Notes under the pieces: generated by a model
What the model was told of the DNA's origin: nothing
What the model saw: the letters and a program-made list of their open reading frames with translations, nothing else
Database searches by the model: none
Made by a program: the position numbers and the translations under genes
In this document: one piece after another, positions 37,933 through 51,351 of the stretch
How the letters are laid out: the number at the start of each line of letters is the position of its first letter
Position numbering within the stretch: the first letter of the stretch is position 1
From: Xylocopa sonorina
Taxonomy: Eukaryota; Arthropoda; Insecta; Hymenoptera; Apidae
DNA: 64,000 nt
NCBI RefSeq assembly: GCF_050948175.1
Contig: NW_027490483.1
Location: 1-64,000 of the forward strand
Direction of reading: 5' to 3'

Positions 37933-38340
37933 GATTTGCTAAGTGTCATGTATTCCTCGTCTACACTTCAAATGAATGTAAATGCGACACTTCCTTGTTA
38001 GGAAATAGCGTCTGCAGATGTCTACGTATCGAAGCAATAGAGATCAAATGCTTCTTAAAACGCGATATTCGCATCTCATTTCTATGTTTCATGGTAAGAT
38101 ATAATATGATGTGCGAAGTGTTATGCATTCCTCGTCTACGATTCAAATGAACGTAAATGCGACACTTCCTTCCAAGGAAATAGCGTTTGCAGATGTCTAC
38201 GTATCGTAACAATAGAGTTCTTATGATACTTAAAACCCGATATCGCATCTCATTTCTATGATTCATGGTAAGATATAATACGATTTGCGAAGTGATATGT
38301 ATTCCTCGTCTACACTTCAAATGAATGTAAATGCGACACT
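37933..38340. repeat. 9-mer higher-order repeat, unit 4 (partial)
   Basis: Starts with the unit marker GATTTGCTAAGTGTCATG and follows unit 3, including its swapped block (GAGATCAAATGC, GATATTCGCATC, CCCGATATC, AGTGATATG). It leaves the unit at about 38340 with TTCCTCGCTACGAAATAG, so it inherits the swap from unit 3 rather than from units 1 and 2. Confidence 0.9.
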
Positions 38341-41300
38341 TCCTCGCTACGAAATAGCGTCTGCAGATGTCTAGATATCGTAGCAATAGAGTTCCAATGC
38401 TTCTTAAAACGAGATATTGCATCTAATATCTATGTTTCATGGTAAGATATAATATGATTTGCGTAGTGTTATGTATTCCTCGTCTACACTTCAAATGAAT
38501 GTAAATGCGACACATCCTTGCAAGGAAATAGCGTTTGCAGATGTCTACGTATCGAAGCAATAGAGTTCAAATGCTTCTTAAAACGAGATATTGCATCTCA
38601 TATCTATGTTTCATGATAAGATATAATATACATTGCGAAGTGTTATGCATTCGTCGTCTACGATTCACATGAAAGTAAATGCGACACTTCCTTGCAAGGA
38701 AATAGCGTTTGCAGATGTCTACGTATCGAAGCAATAGAGTTCAAATGCTTCTTAAAACGAGATATTGCATCTCATATCTATGTTTCATGATAAGATATAA
38801 TATACATTGCGAAGTGTTATGCATTCCTCGTCTACGATTCAAATGAAAGTAAATGCGACACTTCCTTGCAAGGAAATAGCGTTTGCAGATGTGTACGTGT
38901 CGTAACAATAGATTTCTAATGCTTCTTAAAACGCGATATCGCATCTCATTTCTATGTTTCATGGTAAGATATAATATGATTTGCGTAGTGTTATGTATTC
39001 CTCGTTTACACTTCAAATGAATGTAAATGCGACACATCCTTGCAAGGAAATAGCGTTTGCAGATGTCTACGTATCGAAGCAATAGAGTTCAAATGCTTCT
39101 TAAAACGAGATATTGCATCTCATATCTATGTTTCATGATAAGATATAATATACATTGCGAAGTGTTATGCATTCGTCGTCTACGATTCACATGAAAGTAA
39201 ATGCGACACTTCCTTGCAAGGAAATAGCGTTTGCAGATGTCTACGTATCGTAGCAATAGATTTCTAATGCTTCTTAAAACGCGATATCGCATCTCATTTC
39301 TATGTTTCATGGTAAGATATAATATGATTTGCGAAGTGTTATGTATTCCTCGTCTACACCTCAAATGAATGTAAATGCGACACTTCCTTGCAGGGAAATA
39401 GCGTTTGCAGAAGTCTACGTATCGAAGCAATAGAGTTCCAATGCTTCTTAAAACGAGATATTGCATCTAATATCTATGTTTCATGATAAGATATAATATT
39501 CATTGCGAAGTGTTATGCATTCCTCGTCTACGATTCAAATGAAAGTAAATGCGACACTTCCTTGCAAGGAAATAGCGTTTGCAAATGTCTACGTATCGAA
39601 GCAATAGAGTTCTAATGCTCCTTAAAACGCGATATCGCATCTCATTTCTATGTTTCATGGTAAGATATAATATGATTTGCGAAGTGTTATGTTTTCCTCG
39701 TCTACACCTCAAATGAATGTAAATGCGACACATCCTTGCATGGAAATAGCGTTTGCAGATGTCTACGTATCGAAGCAATAGAGTTCCAATGCTTCTTAAA
39801 ACGAGATATTGCATCTAATATCTATGTTTCATGATAAGATATAATATTCATTGCGAAGTGTTATGCATTCCTCGTCTACGATTCAAATGAAAGTAAATGC
39901 GACACTTCCTTGCAAGGAAATAGCGTTTGCAGATGTCTACGTATCGAAGCAATAGAGTTCAAATGCTTCTTAAAACGCGATATCGCATCTCATTTCTATG
40001 TTTCATGGTAAGATATAATATGATTTGCGAAGTGTTATGTTTTCCTCGTCTACACCTCAAATGAATGTAAATGCGACACTTCCTTGCAAGGAAATAGCGA
40101 TTGCAGATGTCTACCTATCGCAGCAATAGAGTTCTAATGCTTCTTAAAACGCGATATCGCATCTCATTTCTATGTTTCATGGTAAGATATAATATGATTT
40201 GCGAAGTATTATGTATTCCTCGTCTACACTTCAAATGAATGTAAATGCGACACTTCCTTGCAGGGAAATAGCGTTTGCAGATGTCTACGTATCGGAGCAG
40301 TAGAGTTCAAATGCTTCTTAAAACGAGATATTGCATCTCATATCTATGTTTCATGATAAGATATAATATACATTGCGAAGTATTATGCATTCGTCGTCTA
40401 CGATTCACATGAAAGTAAATGCGACACTTCCTTGCAACGAAATAGCGTTTGCAGATGTCTACGTATCGTAGCAATAGATTTCTAATGCTTCTTAAAACGG
40501 CGATATCGCATCTCATTTCTATGTTTCATGGTAAGATATAATATGATTTGCGAAGTGTTATGTATTCCTCGTCTACACCTCAAATGAATGTAAATGCGAC
40601 ACTTCCTTGCAGGGAAATAGCGTTTGCAGATGTCTACGTATCGAAGCAATAGAGTTCAAATGCTTCTTAAAACGAGATATTGCATCTCATATCTATGTTT
40701 CATGATAAGATATAATATACATTGCGAAATGTTATGCATTCCTCGTCTACGATTCAAATGAAAGTAAATGCGACACTTCCTTGCAAGGAAATAGCGTTTG
40801 CAGATGTCTAGGTATCGTAGCAATAGAGTTCTAATGCTTCTTAAAACGCGATATCGCATCTCATTTCTATGTTTCATGGTAAGATATAATATGATTTGCG
40901 AAGTGTTATGATTTCCTCGTCTACACCTCAAATGAATGTAAATGCGACACATCCTTGCATGGAAATAGCGTTTGCAGATGTCTACGTATCGAAGCAATAG
41001 AGTTCCAATGCTTCTTAAAACGAGATATTGCATCTAATATCTATGTTTCATGATAAGATATAATATTCATTGCGAAGTGTTATGCATTCCTCGTCTACGA
41101 TTCAAATGAAAGTAAATGCGACACTTCCTTGCAAGGAAATAGCGTTTGCAGATGTCTACGTATCGAAGCAATAGAGTTCAAATGCTTCTTAAAACGCGAT
41201 ATCGCATCTCATTTCTATGTTTCATGGTAAGATATAATATGATTTGCGAAGTGTTATGTTTTCCTCGTCTACACCTCAAATGAATGTAAATGCGACACTT

Positions 41301-42295
41301 CCTTGCAAGGAAATAGCGATTGCAGATGCCTACCTATCGTAGCAATAGAGTTCTAATGCTTCTTAAAACGCGATATCGCATCTCATTTCTATGTTTCATG
41401 GTAAGATATAATATGATTTGCGAAGTATTATGTATTCCTCGTCTACACTTCAAATGAATGTAAATGCGACACTTCCTTGCAGGGAAATAGCGTTTGCAGA
41501 TGTCTACGTATCGGAGCAATAGAGTTCAAATGCTTCTTAAAACGAGATATTGCATCTCATATCTATGTTTCATGATAAGATATAATATACATTGCGAAGT
41601 GTTATGCATTCGTCGTCTACGATTCACATGAAAGTAAATGCGACACTTCCTTGCAACGAAATAGCGTTTGCAGATGTCTACGTATCGTAGCAATAGATTT
41701 CTAATGCTTCTTAAAACGGCGATATCGCATCTCATTTCTATGTTTCATGGTAAGATATAATATGATTTGCAAAGTGTTATGTATTCCTCGTCTACACCTC
41801 AAATGAATGTAAATGCGACACTTCCTTGCAGGGAAATAGCGTTTGCAGATGTCTAGGTATCGAAGCAATAGAGTTCAAATGCTTCTTAAAACGAGATATT
41901 GCATCTCATATCTATGTTTCATGATAAGATATAATATACATTGCGAAATGTTATGCATTCCTCGTCTACGATTCAAATGAAAGTAAATGTGACACTTCCT
42001 TGCAAGGAAATAGCGTTTGCAGATGTCTAGGTATCGTAGCAATAGATTTCTAATGCTTCTTAAAACGGCGATATCGCATCTCATTTCTATGTTTCATGGT
42101 AAGATATAATATGATTTGCGAAGTGTTATGTATTCCTCGTCTACACCTCAAATGAATGTAAATGCGACACTTCCTTGCAGGGAAATAGCGTTTGCAGATG
42201 TCTACGTATCGAAGCAATAGAGTTCAAATGCTTCTTAAAACGAGATATTGCATCTCATATCTATGTTTCATGATAAGATATAATATTCATTGCGA
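38341..42295. repeat. A/B dimeric region before the 12-mer repeat
   Basis: Mostly alternating A and B monomers, often with a 349 bp dimer period from ACGGCGATATC. It holds the monomer kinds later fixed in the 12-mer unit: the chimeric GATATTGCATCTAATATC/GGTAAG monomer, ATGTTTTCCTCG, TTGCAACGAAATAG, CGGAGCAGTAG and ATTGCGAAATG. The part from about 39467 is copied 19,505 bp downstream. It looks like the pool from which the 12-mer unit was drawn, or an edge of the same repeat. Confidence 0.85.
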
Positions 42296-42425
42296 AGTGC
42301 TATGCATTCCTCGTCTACGATTCAAATGAATGTAAATGCGACACTTCCTTGCAAGGAAATAGCGTTTGCAGATGTCTACGTATCGTAGCAATGGATTTCT
42401 GATGCTTCTTAGAACGCGATATCGC
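39467..42425. repeat. ~3 kb segment copied at 58972-61930 (offset 19,505 bp), copy 1
   Basis: Many landmarks keep a constant 19,505 bp offset: the open-frame starts at 39814, 40516, 41033, 41735 and 42084 pair with 59319, 60021, 60538, 61240 and 61589, and AGTGCTATGC at 42296 pairs with 61801. The match ends near 42440, where this copy reads TAAGGTATAATATG and the partner reads TAAGATATAATATG followed by AGTGTCATG. Confidence 0.9.
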
Positions 42426-44734
42426 ATCTCATTTCTATGTTTCATGGTAAGGTATAATATGATTTGCGAAGTGTTATGTATTCCTCGTCTATACTTCAAA
42501 TGAATGTGAATGCGACACTTCCTCGCTTTGAAATAGCGTCTGCAGATGTCTAGGTATCGTAGTAATAGAGTTCTAATGCTTCTTAAAACGAGATATTGCA
42601 TCTCATATCTATGTTTCATGACAAGATATAATATTCATTGCGACGTGTTATGCAATCCTCGTCTACGATTCAAATGAAAGTAAATGCGACACTTCCTTGC
42701 AAGGAAATAGCGTCTGCAGATGTCTACGTATCGTAGCAATAGAGTTCATATGATTCTTAAAACGCGATATCGCATCTCATTTCTATGTTTCATGGTAAGA
42801 TATAACATGATTTGCGAAGTGTTATGTATTCCTCGTCTACACTTCAAATGAATGTGAATGCGACACTTCCTCGCTACGAAATAGCGTCTGCAGATGTCTA
42901 GGTATCGTAGCAATAGAGTTCCAATGCTTCTTAAAACGAGATATTGCATCTAATATCTATGTTTCATGGTAAGATATAATATGATTTGCGTAGTGTTATG
43001 TATTCCTCGTCTACACTTCAAATGAATGTAAATGCAACACATCCTTGCAAGGAAATAGCGTTTGCAGATGTCTACGTATCGAAGCAATAGAGTTCAAATG
43101 CTTCTTAAAACGAGATATTGCATCTCATATCTATGTTTCATGATAAGATATAATATACATTGCGAAGTGTTATGCATTCGTCGTCTACGATTCACATGAA
43201 AGTAAATGCGACACTTCCTTGCAAGGAAATAGCGTTTGCAGATGTCTACGTATCGAAGCAATAGAGTTCAAATGCTTCTTAAAACGCGATATCGCATCTC
43301 ATTTCTATGTTTCATGGTAAGATATAATATGATTTGCGAAGTGTTATGTTTTCCTCGTCTACACCTCAAATGAATGTAAATGCGACACTTCCTTGCAAGG
43401 AAATAGCGATTGCAGATGTCTACCTATCGTAGCAATAGAGTTCTAATGCTTCTTAAAACGCGATATCGCATCTCATTTCTATGTTTCATGGTAAGATATA
43501 ATATGATTTGCGAAGTATTATGTATTCCTCGTCTACACTTCAAATGAATGTAAATGCGACACTTCCTTGCAGGGAAATAGCGTTTGCAGATGTCTGCGTA
43601 TCGGAGCAATAGAGTTCAAATGCTTCTTAAAACGAGATATTGCATCTCATATCTATGTTTCATGATAAGATATAATATACATTGCGAAGTGTTATGCATT
43701 CGTAGTCTACGATTCACATGAAAGTAAATGCGACACTTCCTTGCAACGAAATAGCGTTTGCAGATGTCTACGTATCGTAGCAATAGATTTCTAATGCTTC
43801 TTAAAACGGCGATATCGCATCTCATTTCTATGTTTCATGGTAAGATATAATATGATTTGCAAAGTGTTATGTATTCCTCGTCTACACCTCAAATGAATGT
43901 AAATGCGACACTTCCTTGCAGGGAAATAGCGTTTGCAGATGTCTACGTATCGGAGCAATAGAGTTCAAATGCTTCTTAAAACGAGATATTGCATCTCATA
44001 TCTATGTTTCATGATAAGATATAATATACATTGCGAAGTGTTATGCATTCGTCGTCTACGATTCACATGAAAGTAAATGCGACACTTCCTTGCAACGAAA
44101 TAGCGTTTGCAGATGTCTACGTATCGTAGCAATAGATTTCTAATGCTTCTTAAAACGGCGATATCGCATCTCATTTCTATGTTTCATGGTAAGATATAAT
44201 ATGATTTGCAAAGTGTTATGTATTCCTCGTCTACACCTCAAATGAATGTAAATGCGACACTTCCTTGCAGGGAAATAGCGTTTGCAGATGTCTAGGTATC
44301 GAAGCAATAGAGTTCAAATGCTTCTTAAAACGAGATATTGCATCTCATATCTATGTTTCATGATAAGATATAATATACATTGCGAAATGTTATGCATTCC
44401 TCGTCTACGATTCAAATGAAAGTAAATGTGACACTTCCTTGCAAGGAAATAGCGTTTGCAGATGTCTAGGTATCGTAGCAATAGATTTCTAATGCTTCTT
44501 AAAACGGCGATATCGCATCTCATTTCTATGTTTCATGGTAAGATATAATATGATTTGCGAAGTGTTATGTATTCCTCGTCTACACCTCAAATGAATGTAA
44601 ATGCGACACTTCCTTGCAGGGAAATAGCGTTTGCAGATGTCTACGTATCGAAGCAATAGAGTTCAAATGCTTCTTAAAACGAGATATTGCATCTCATATC
44701 TATGTTTCATGATAAGATATAATATTCATTGCGA
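42296..44734. repeat. 12-mer HOR unit 1, 14-monomer variant (2,439 bp)
   Basis: Units are cut at the marker AGTGCTATGCATTCC (42296, 44735, 46825, 49262, 51352, 53442, 55532, 57796, 61801, 62671). This unit has one additional A/B dimer: the dimer at 43616-43964 repeats at 43965-44313. Its length, 14 x 174 + 3, fits three ACGGCGATATC monomers. Private markers are CTCGCTTTGAAATAG, shared only with unit 2, and CTGCGTATCGG. Confidence 0.95.
43616..44313. repeat. Duplicated A/B dimer in HOR unit 1 (2 x 349 bp)
   Basis: Two adjacent copies of the same dimer, each with ATTCGTCGTCTACG or ATTCGTAGTCTACG, TTCACATGAAAG, TTGCAACGAAATAG, ACGGCGATATC and TTTGCAAAGTG. Only the first has ATTCGTAGTC. Unit 2 has a single copy with ATTCGTAGTC. 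Confidence 0.92.
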
Positions 44735-46824
44735 AGTGCTATGCATTCCTCGTCTACGATTCAAATGAATGTAAATGCGACACTTCCTTGCAAGGAAATA
44801 GCGTTTGCAGATGTCTACGTATCGTAGCAATGGATTTCTGATGCTTCTTAGAACGCGATATCGCATCTCATTTCTATGTTTCATGGTAAGGTATAATATG
44901 ATTTGCGAAGTGTTATGTATTCCTCGTCTATACTTCAAATGAATGTGAATGCGACACTTCCTCGCTTTGAAATAGCGTCTGCAGATGTCTAGGTATCGTA
45001 GTAATAGAGTTCTAATGCTTCTTAAAACGAGATATTGCATCTCATATCTATGTTTCATGACAAGATATAATATTCATTGCGACGTGTTATGCAATCCTCG
45101 TCTACGATTCAAATGAAAGTAAATGCGACACTTCCTTGCAAGGAAATAGCGTCTGCAGATGTCTACGTATCGTAGCAATAGAGTTCATATGATTCTTAAA
45201 ACGCGATATCGCATCTCATTTCTATGTTTCATGGTAAGATATAACATGATTTGCGAAGTGTTATGTATTCCTCGTCTACACTTCAAATGAATGTGAATGC
45301 GACACTTCCTCGCTACGAAATAGCGTCTGCAGATGTCTAGGTATCGTAGCAATAGAGTTCCAATGCTTCTTAAAACGAGATATTGCATCTAATATCTATG
45401 TTTCATGGTAAGATATAATATGATTTGCGTAGTGTTATGTATTCCTCGTCTACACTTCAAATGAATGTAAATGCAACACATCCTTGCAAGGAAATAGCGT
45501 TTGCAGATGTCTACGTATCGAAGCAATAGAGTTCAAATGCTTCTTAAAACGAGATATTGCATCTCATATCTATGTTTCATGATAAGATATAATATACATT
45601 GCGAAGTGTTATGCATTCGTCGTCTACGATTCACATGAAAGTAAATGCGACACTTCCTTGCAAGGAAATAGCGTTTGCAGATGTCTACGTATCGAAGCAA
45701 TAGAGTTCAAATGCTTCTTAAAACGCGATATCGCATCTCATTTCTATGTTTCATGGTAAGATATAATATGATTTGCGAAGTGTTATGTTTTCCTCGTCTA
45801 CACCTCAAATGAATGTAAATGCGACACTTCCTTGCAAGGAAATAGCGATTGCAGATGTCTACCTATCGTAGCAATAGAGTTCTAATGCTTCTTAAAACGC
45901 GATATCGCATCTCATTTCTATGTTTCATGGTAAGATATAATATGATTTGCGAAGTATTATGTATTCCTCGTCTACACTTCAAATGAATGTAAATGCGACA
46001 CTTCCTTGCAGGGAAATAGCGTTTGCAGATGTCTGCGTATCGGAGCAATAGAGTTCAAATGCTTCTTAAAACGAGATATTGCATCTCATATCTATGTTTC
46101 ATGATAAGATATAATATACATTGCGAAGTGTTATGCATTCGTAGTCTACGATTCACATGAAAGTAAATGCGACACTTCCTTGCAACGAAATAGCGTTTGC
46201 AGATGTCTACGTATCGTAGCAATAGATTTCTAATGCTTCTTAAAACGGCGATATCGCATCTCATTTCTATGTTTCATGGTAAGATATAATATGATTTGCA
46301 AAGTGTTATGTATTCCTCGTCTACACCTCAAATGAATGTAAATGCGACACTTCCTTGCAGGGAAATAGCGTTTGCAGATGTCTACGTATCGAAGCAATAG
46401 AGTTCAAATGCTTCTTAAAACGAGATATTGCATCTCATATCTATGTTTCATGATAAGATATAATATACATTGCGAAATGTTATGCATTCCTCGTCTACGA
46501 TTCAAATGAAAGTAAATGCGACACTTCCTTGCAAGGAAATAGCGTTTGCAGATGTCTAGGTATCGTAGCAATAGATTTCTAATGCTTCTTAAAACGGCGA
46601 TATCGCATCTCATTTCTATGTTTCATGGTAAGATATAATATGATTTGCGAAGTGTTATGTATTCCTCGTCTACACCTCAAATGAATGTAAATGCGACACT
46701 TCCTTGCAGGGAAATAGCGTTTGCAGATGTCTACGTATCGAAGCAATAGAGTTCAAATGCTTCTTAAAACGAGATATTGCATCTCATATCTATGTTTCAT
46801 GATAAGATATAATATTCATTGCGA
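44735..46824. repeat. 12-mer HOR unit 2 (2,090 bp)
   Basis: Canonical length, 12 x 174 + 2, with two ACGGCGATATC monomers. Monomer order from the marker is B A B A C B A A B A B A, where C is the chimeric monomer. It shares CTCGCTTTGAAATAG and ATGCAACACATCC with unit 1, which makes units 1 and 2 sisters. Confidence 0.95.
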
Positions 46825-49261
46825 AGTGCTATGCATTCCTCGTCTACGATTCAAATGAATGTAAATGCGACACTTCCTTGCAAGGAAATAGCGTTTGCAG
46901 ATGTCTACGTATCGTAGCAATGGATTTCTGATGCTTCTTAGAACGCGATATCGCATCTCATTTCTATGTTTCATGGTAAGGTATAATATGATTTGCGAAG
47001 TGTTATGTATTCCTCGTCTATACTTCAAATGAATGTGAATGCGACACTTCCTCGCTAGGAAATAGCGTCTGCAGATGTCTAGGTATCGTAGTAATAGAGT
47101 TCTAATGCTTCTTAAAACGAGATATTGCATCTCATATCTATGTTTCATGACAAGATATAATATTCATTGCGACGTGTTATGCAATCCTCGTCTACGATTC
47201 AAATGAAAGTAAATGCGACACTTCCTTGCAAGGAAATAGCGTCTGCAGATGTCTACGTATCGTAGCAATAGAGTTCATATGATTCTTAAAACGCGATATC
47301 GCATCTCATTTCTATGTTTCATGGTAAGATATAACATGATTTGCGAAGTGTTATGTATTCCTCGTCTACACTTCAAATGAATGTGAATGCGACACTTCCT
47401 ATCTACGAAATAGCGTCTGCAGATGTCTAGGTATCGTAGCAATAGAGTTCCAATGCTTCTTAAAACGAGATATTGCATCTAATATCTATGTTTCATGGTA
47501 AGATATAATATGATTTGCGTAGTGTTATGTATTCCTCGTCTACACTTCAAATGAATGTAAATGCGACACATCCTTGCAAGGAAATAGCGTTTGCAGATGT
47601 CTACGTATCGAAGCAATAGAGTTCAAATGCTTCTTAAAACGAGATATTGCATCTCATATCTATGTTTCATGATAAGATATAATATACATTGCGAAGTGTT
47701 ATGCATTCGTCGTCTACGATTCACATGAAAGTAAATGCGACACTTCCTTGCAAGGAAAAAGCGTTTGCAGATGTCTACGTATCGAAGCAATAGAGTTCAA
47801 ATGCTTCTTAAAACGAGATATTGCATCTCATATCTATGTTTCATGATAAGATATAATATACATTGCGAAGTGTTATGCATTCCTCGTCTACACCTCAAAT
47901 GAATGTAAATGCGACACTTCCTTGCAGGGAAATAGCGTTTGCAGAAGTCTACGTATCGAAGCAACAGAGTTCCAATGCTTCTTAAAACGAGATATTGCAT
48001 CTAATATCTATGTTTCATGATAAGATATAATATTCATTGCGAAGAGTTATGCATTCCTCGTCTACGATTCAAATGAAAGTAAATGCGACACTTCCTTGCA
48101 AGGAAATAGCGTTTGCAGATGTCTACGTATCGAAGCAATAGAGTTCTAATGCTTCTTAAAACGCGATATCGCATCTCATTTCTATGTTTCATGGTAAGAT
48201 ATAATATGATTTGCGAAGTGTTATGTTTTCCTCGTCTACACCTCAAACGAATGTAAATGCGACACATCCTTGCATGGAAATAGCGTTTGCAGATGTCTAC
48301 GTATCGAAGCAATAGAGTTCCAATGCTTCTTAAAACGAGATATTGCATCTAATATCTATGTTTCATGATAAGATATAATATTCATTGCGAAGTGTTATGC
48401 ATTCCTCGTCTACGATTCAAATGAAAGTAAATGCGACACTTCCTTGCAAGGAAATAGCGCTTGCAGATGTCTACGTATCGAAGCAATAGAGTTCAAATGC
48501 TTCTTAAAACGCGATATCGCATCTCATTTCTATGTTTCATGGTAAGATATAATATGATTTGCGAAGTGTTATGTTTTCCTCGTCTACACCTCAAATGAAT
48601 GTAAATGCGACACTTCTTTGCAAGGAAATAGCGATTGCAGATGTCTACCTATCGCAGCAATAGAGTTCTAATGCTTCTTAAAACGCGATATCGCATCTCA
48701 TTTCTATGTTTCATGGTTAGATATAATATGATTTGCGAAGTATTATGTATTCCTCGTCTACACTTCAAATGAATGTAAATGCGACACTTCCTTGCAGGGA
48801 AATAGCGTTTGCAGATGTCTACGTATCGGAGCAGTAGAGTTCAAATGCTTCTTAAAACGAGATATTGCATCTCATATCTATGTTTCATGATAAGATATAA
48901 TATACATTGCGAAGTGTTATGCATTCGTCGTCTACGATTCACATGAAAGTAAATGCGACACTTCCTTGCAACGAAATAGCGTTTGCAGATGTCTACGTAT
49001 CGTAGCAATAGATTTCTAATGCTTCTTAAAACGGCGATATCGCATCTCATTTCTATGTTTCATGGTAAGATATAATATGATTTGCGAAGTGTTATGTATT
49101 CCTCGTCTACACCTCAAATGAATGTAAATGCGACACTTCCTTGCAGGGAAATAGCGTTTGCAGATGTCTACGTATCGAAGCAATAGAGTTCAAATGCTTC
49201 TTAAAACGAGATATTGCATCTCATATCTATGTTTCATGATAAGATATAATATTCATTGCGA
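46825..49261. repeat. 12-mer HOR unit 3, 14-monomer variant (2,437 bp)
   Basis: Follows the canonical order to about 47760, then carries a segment that matches 58768-60021 at an offset of 10,971 bp, including the fused monomer at 47797-48000 and ACCTCAAACG. It has only one ACGGCGATATC monomer (near 49033), in keeping with its length 14 x 174 + 1. Private marker: TTCCTATCTACG near 47398. Confidence 0.94.
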
Positions 49262-51351
49262 AGTGCTATGCATTCCTCGTCTACGATTCAAATGAATGTA
49301 AATGCGACACTTCCTTGCAAGGAAATAGCGTTTGCAGATGTCTACGTATCGTAGCAATGGATTTCTGATGCTTCTTAGAACGCGATATCGCATCTCATTT
49401 CTATGTTTCATGGTAAGGTATAATATGATTTGCGAAGTGTTATGTATTCCTCGTCTATACTTCAAATGAATGTGAATGCGACACTTCCTCGCTAGGAAAT
49501 AGCGTCTGCAGATGTCTAGGTATCGTAGTAATAGAGTTCTAATGCTTCTTAAAACGAGATATTGCATCTCATATCTATGTTTCATGACAAGATATAATAT
49601 TCATTGCGACGTGTTATGCAATCCTCGTCTACGATTCAAATGAAAGTAAATGCGACACTTCCTTGCAAGGAAATAGCGTCTGCAGATGTCTACGTATCGT
49701 AGCAATAGAGTTCATATGATTCTTAAAACGCGATATCGCATCTCATTTCTATGTTTCATGGTAAGATATAACATGATTTGCGAAGTGTTATGTATTCCTC
49801 GTCTACACTTCAAATGAATGTGAATGCGACACTTCCTCGCTACGAAATAGCGTCTGCAGATGTCTAGGTATCGTAGCAATAGAGTTCCAATGCTTCTTAA
49901 AACGAGATATTGCATCTAATATCTATGTTTCATGGTAAGATATAATATGATTTGCGTAGTGTTATGTATTCCTCGTCTACACTTCAAATGAATGTAAATG
50001 CGACACATCCTTGCAAGGAAATAGCGTTTGCAGATGTCTACGTATCGAAGCAATAGAGTTCAAATGCTTCTTAAAACGAGATATTGCATCTCATATCTAT
50101 GTTTCATGATAAGATATAATATACATTGCGAAGTGTTATGCATTCGTCGTCTACGATTCACATGAAAGTAAATGCGACACTTCCTTGCAAGGAAATAGCG
50201 TTTGCAGATGTCTAAGTATCGAAGCAATAGAGTTCAAATGCTTCTTAAAACGCGATATCGCATCTCATTTCTATGTTTCATGGTAAGATATAATATTATT
50301 TGCGAAGTGTTATGTTTTCCTCGTCTACACCTCAAATGAATGTAAATGCGACACTTCCTTGCAAGGAATTAGCGATTGCAGATGTCTACCTATCGTAGCA
50401 ATAGAGTTCTAATGCTTCTTAAAACGCGATATCGCATCTCATTTCTATGTTTCATGGTAAGATATAATATGATTTGCGAAGTATTATGTATTCCTCGTCT
50501 ACACTTCAAATGAATGTAAATGCGACACTTCCTTGCAGGGAAATAGCGTTTGCAGATGTCTACGTATCGGAGCAATAGAGTTCAAATGCTTCTTAAAACG
50601 AGATATTGCATCTCATATCTATGTTTCATGATAAGATATAATATACATTGCGAAGTGTTATGCATTCGTCGTCTACGATTCACATGAAAGTAAATGCGAC
50701 ACTTCCTTGCAACGAAATAGCGTTTGCAGATGTCTACGTATCGTAGCAATAGATTTCTAATGCTTCTTAAAACGGCGATATCGCATCTCATTTCTATGTT
50801 TCATGGTAAGATATAATATGATTTGCAAAGTGTTATGTATTCCTCGTCTACACCTCAAATGAATGTAAATGCGACACTTCCTTGCAGGGAAATAGCGTTT
50901 GCAGATGTCTACGTATCGAAGCAATAGAGTTCAAATGCTTCTTAAAACGAGATATTGCATCTCATATCTATGTTTCATGATAAGATATAATATACATTGC
51001 GAAATGTTATGCATTCCTCGTCTACGATTCAAATGAAAGTAAATGCGACACTTCCTTGCAAGGAAATAGCGTTTGCAGATGTCTAGGTATCGTAGCAATA
51101 GATTTCTAATGCTTCTTAAAACGGCGATATCGCATCTCATTTCTATGTTTCATGGTAAGATATAATATGATTTGCGAAGTGTTATGTATTCCTCGTCTAC
51201 ACCTCAAATGAATGTAAATGCGACACTTCCTTGCAGGGAAATAGCGTTTGCAGATGTCTACGTATCGAAGCAATAGAGTTCAAATGCTTCTTAAAACGAG
51301 ATATTGCATCTCATATCTATGTTTCATGATAAGATATAATATTCATTGCGA
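49262..51351. repeat. 12-mer HOR unit 4 (2,090 bp)
   Basis: Canonical 12-mer. Shares AATATTATTTGCG and GGAATTAGCG with units 5 and 6. Private marker: CTAAGTATCGAAG near 50213. Confidence 0.96.
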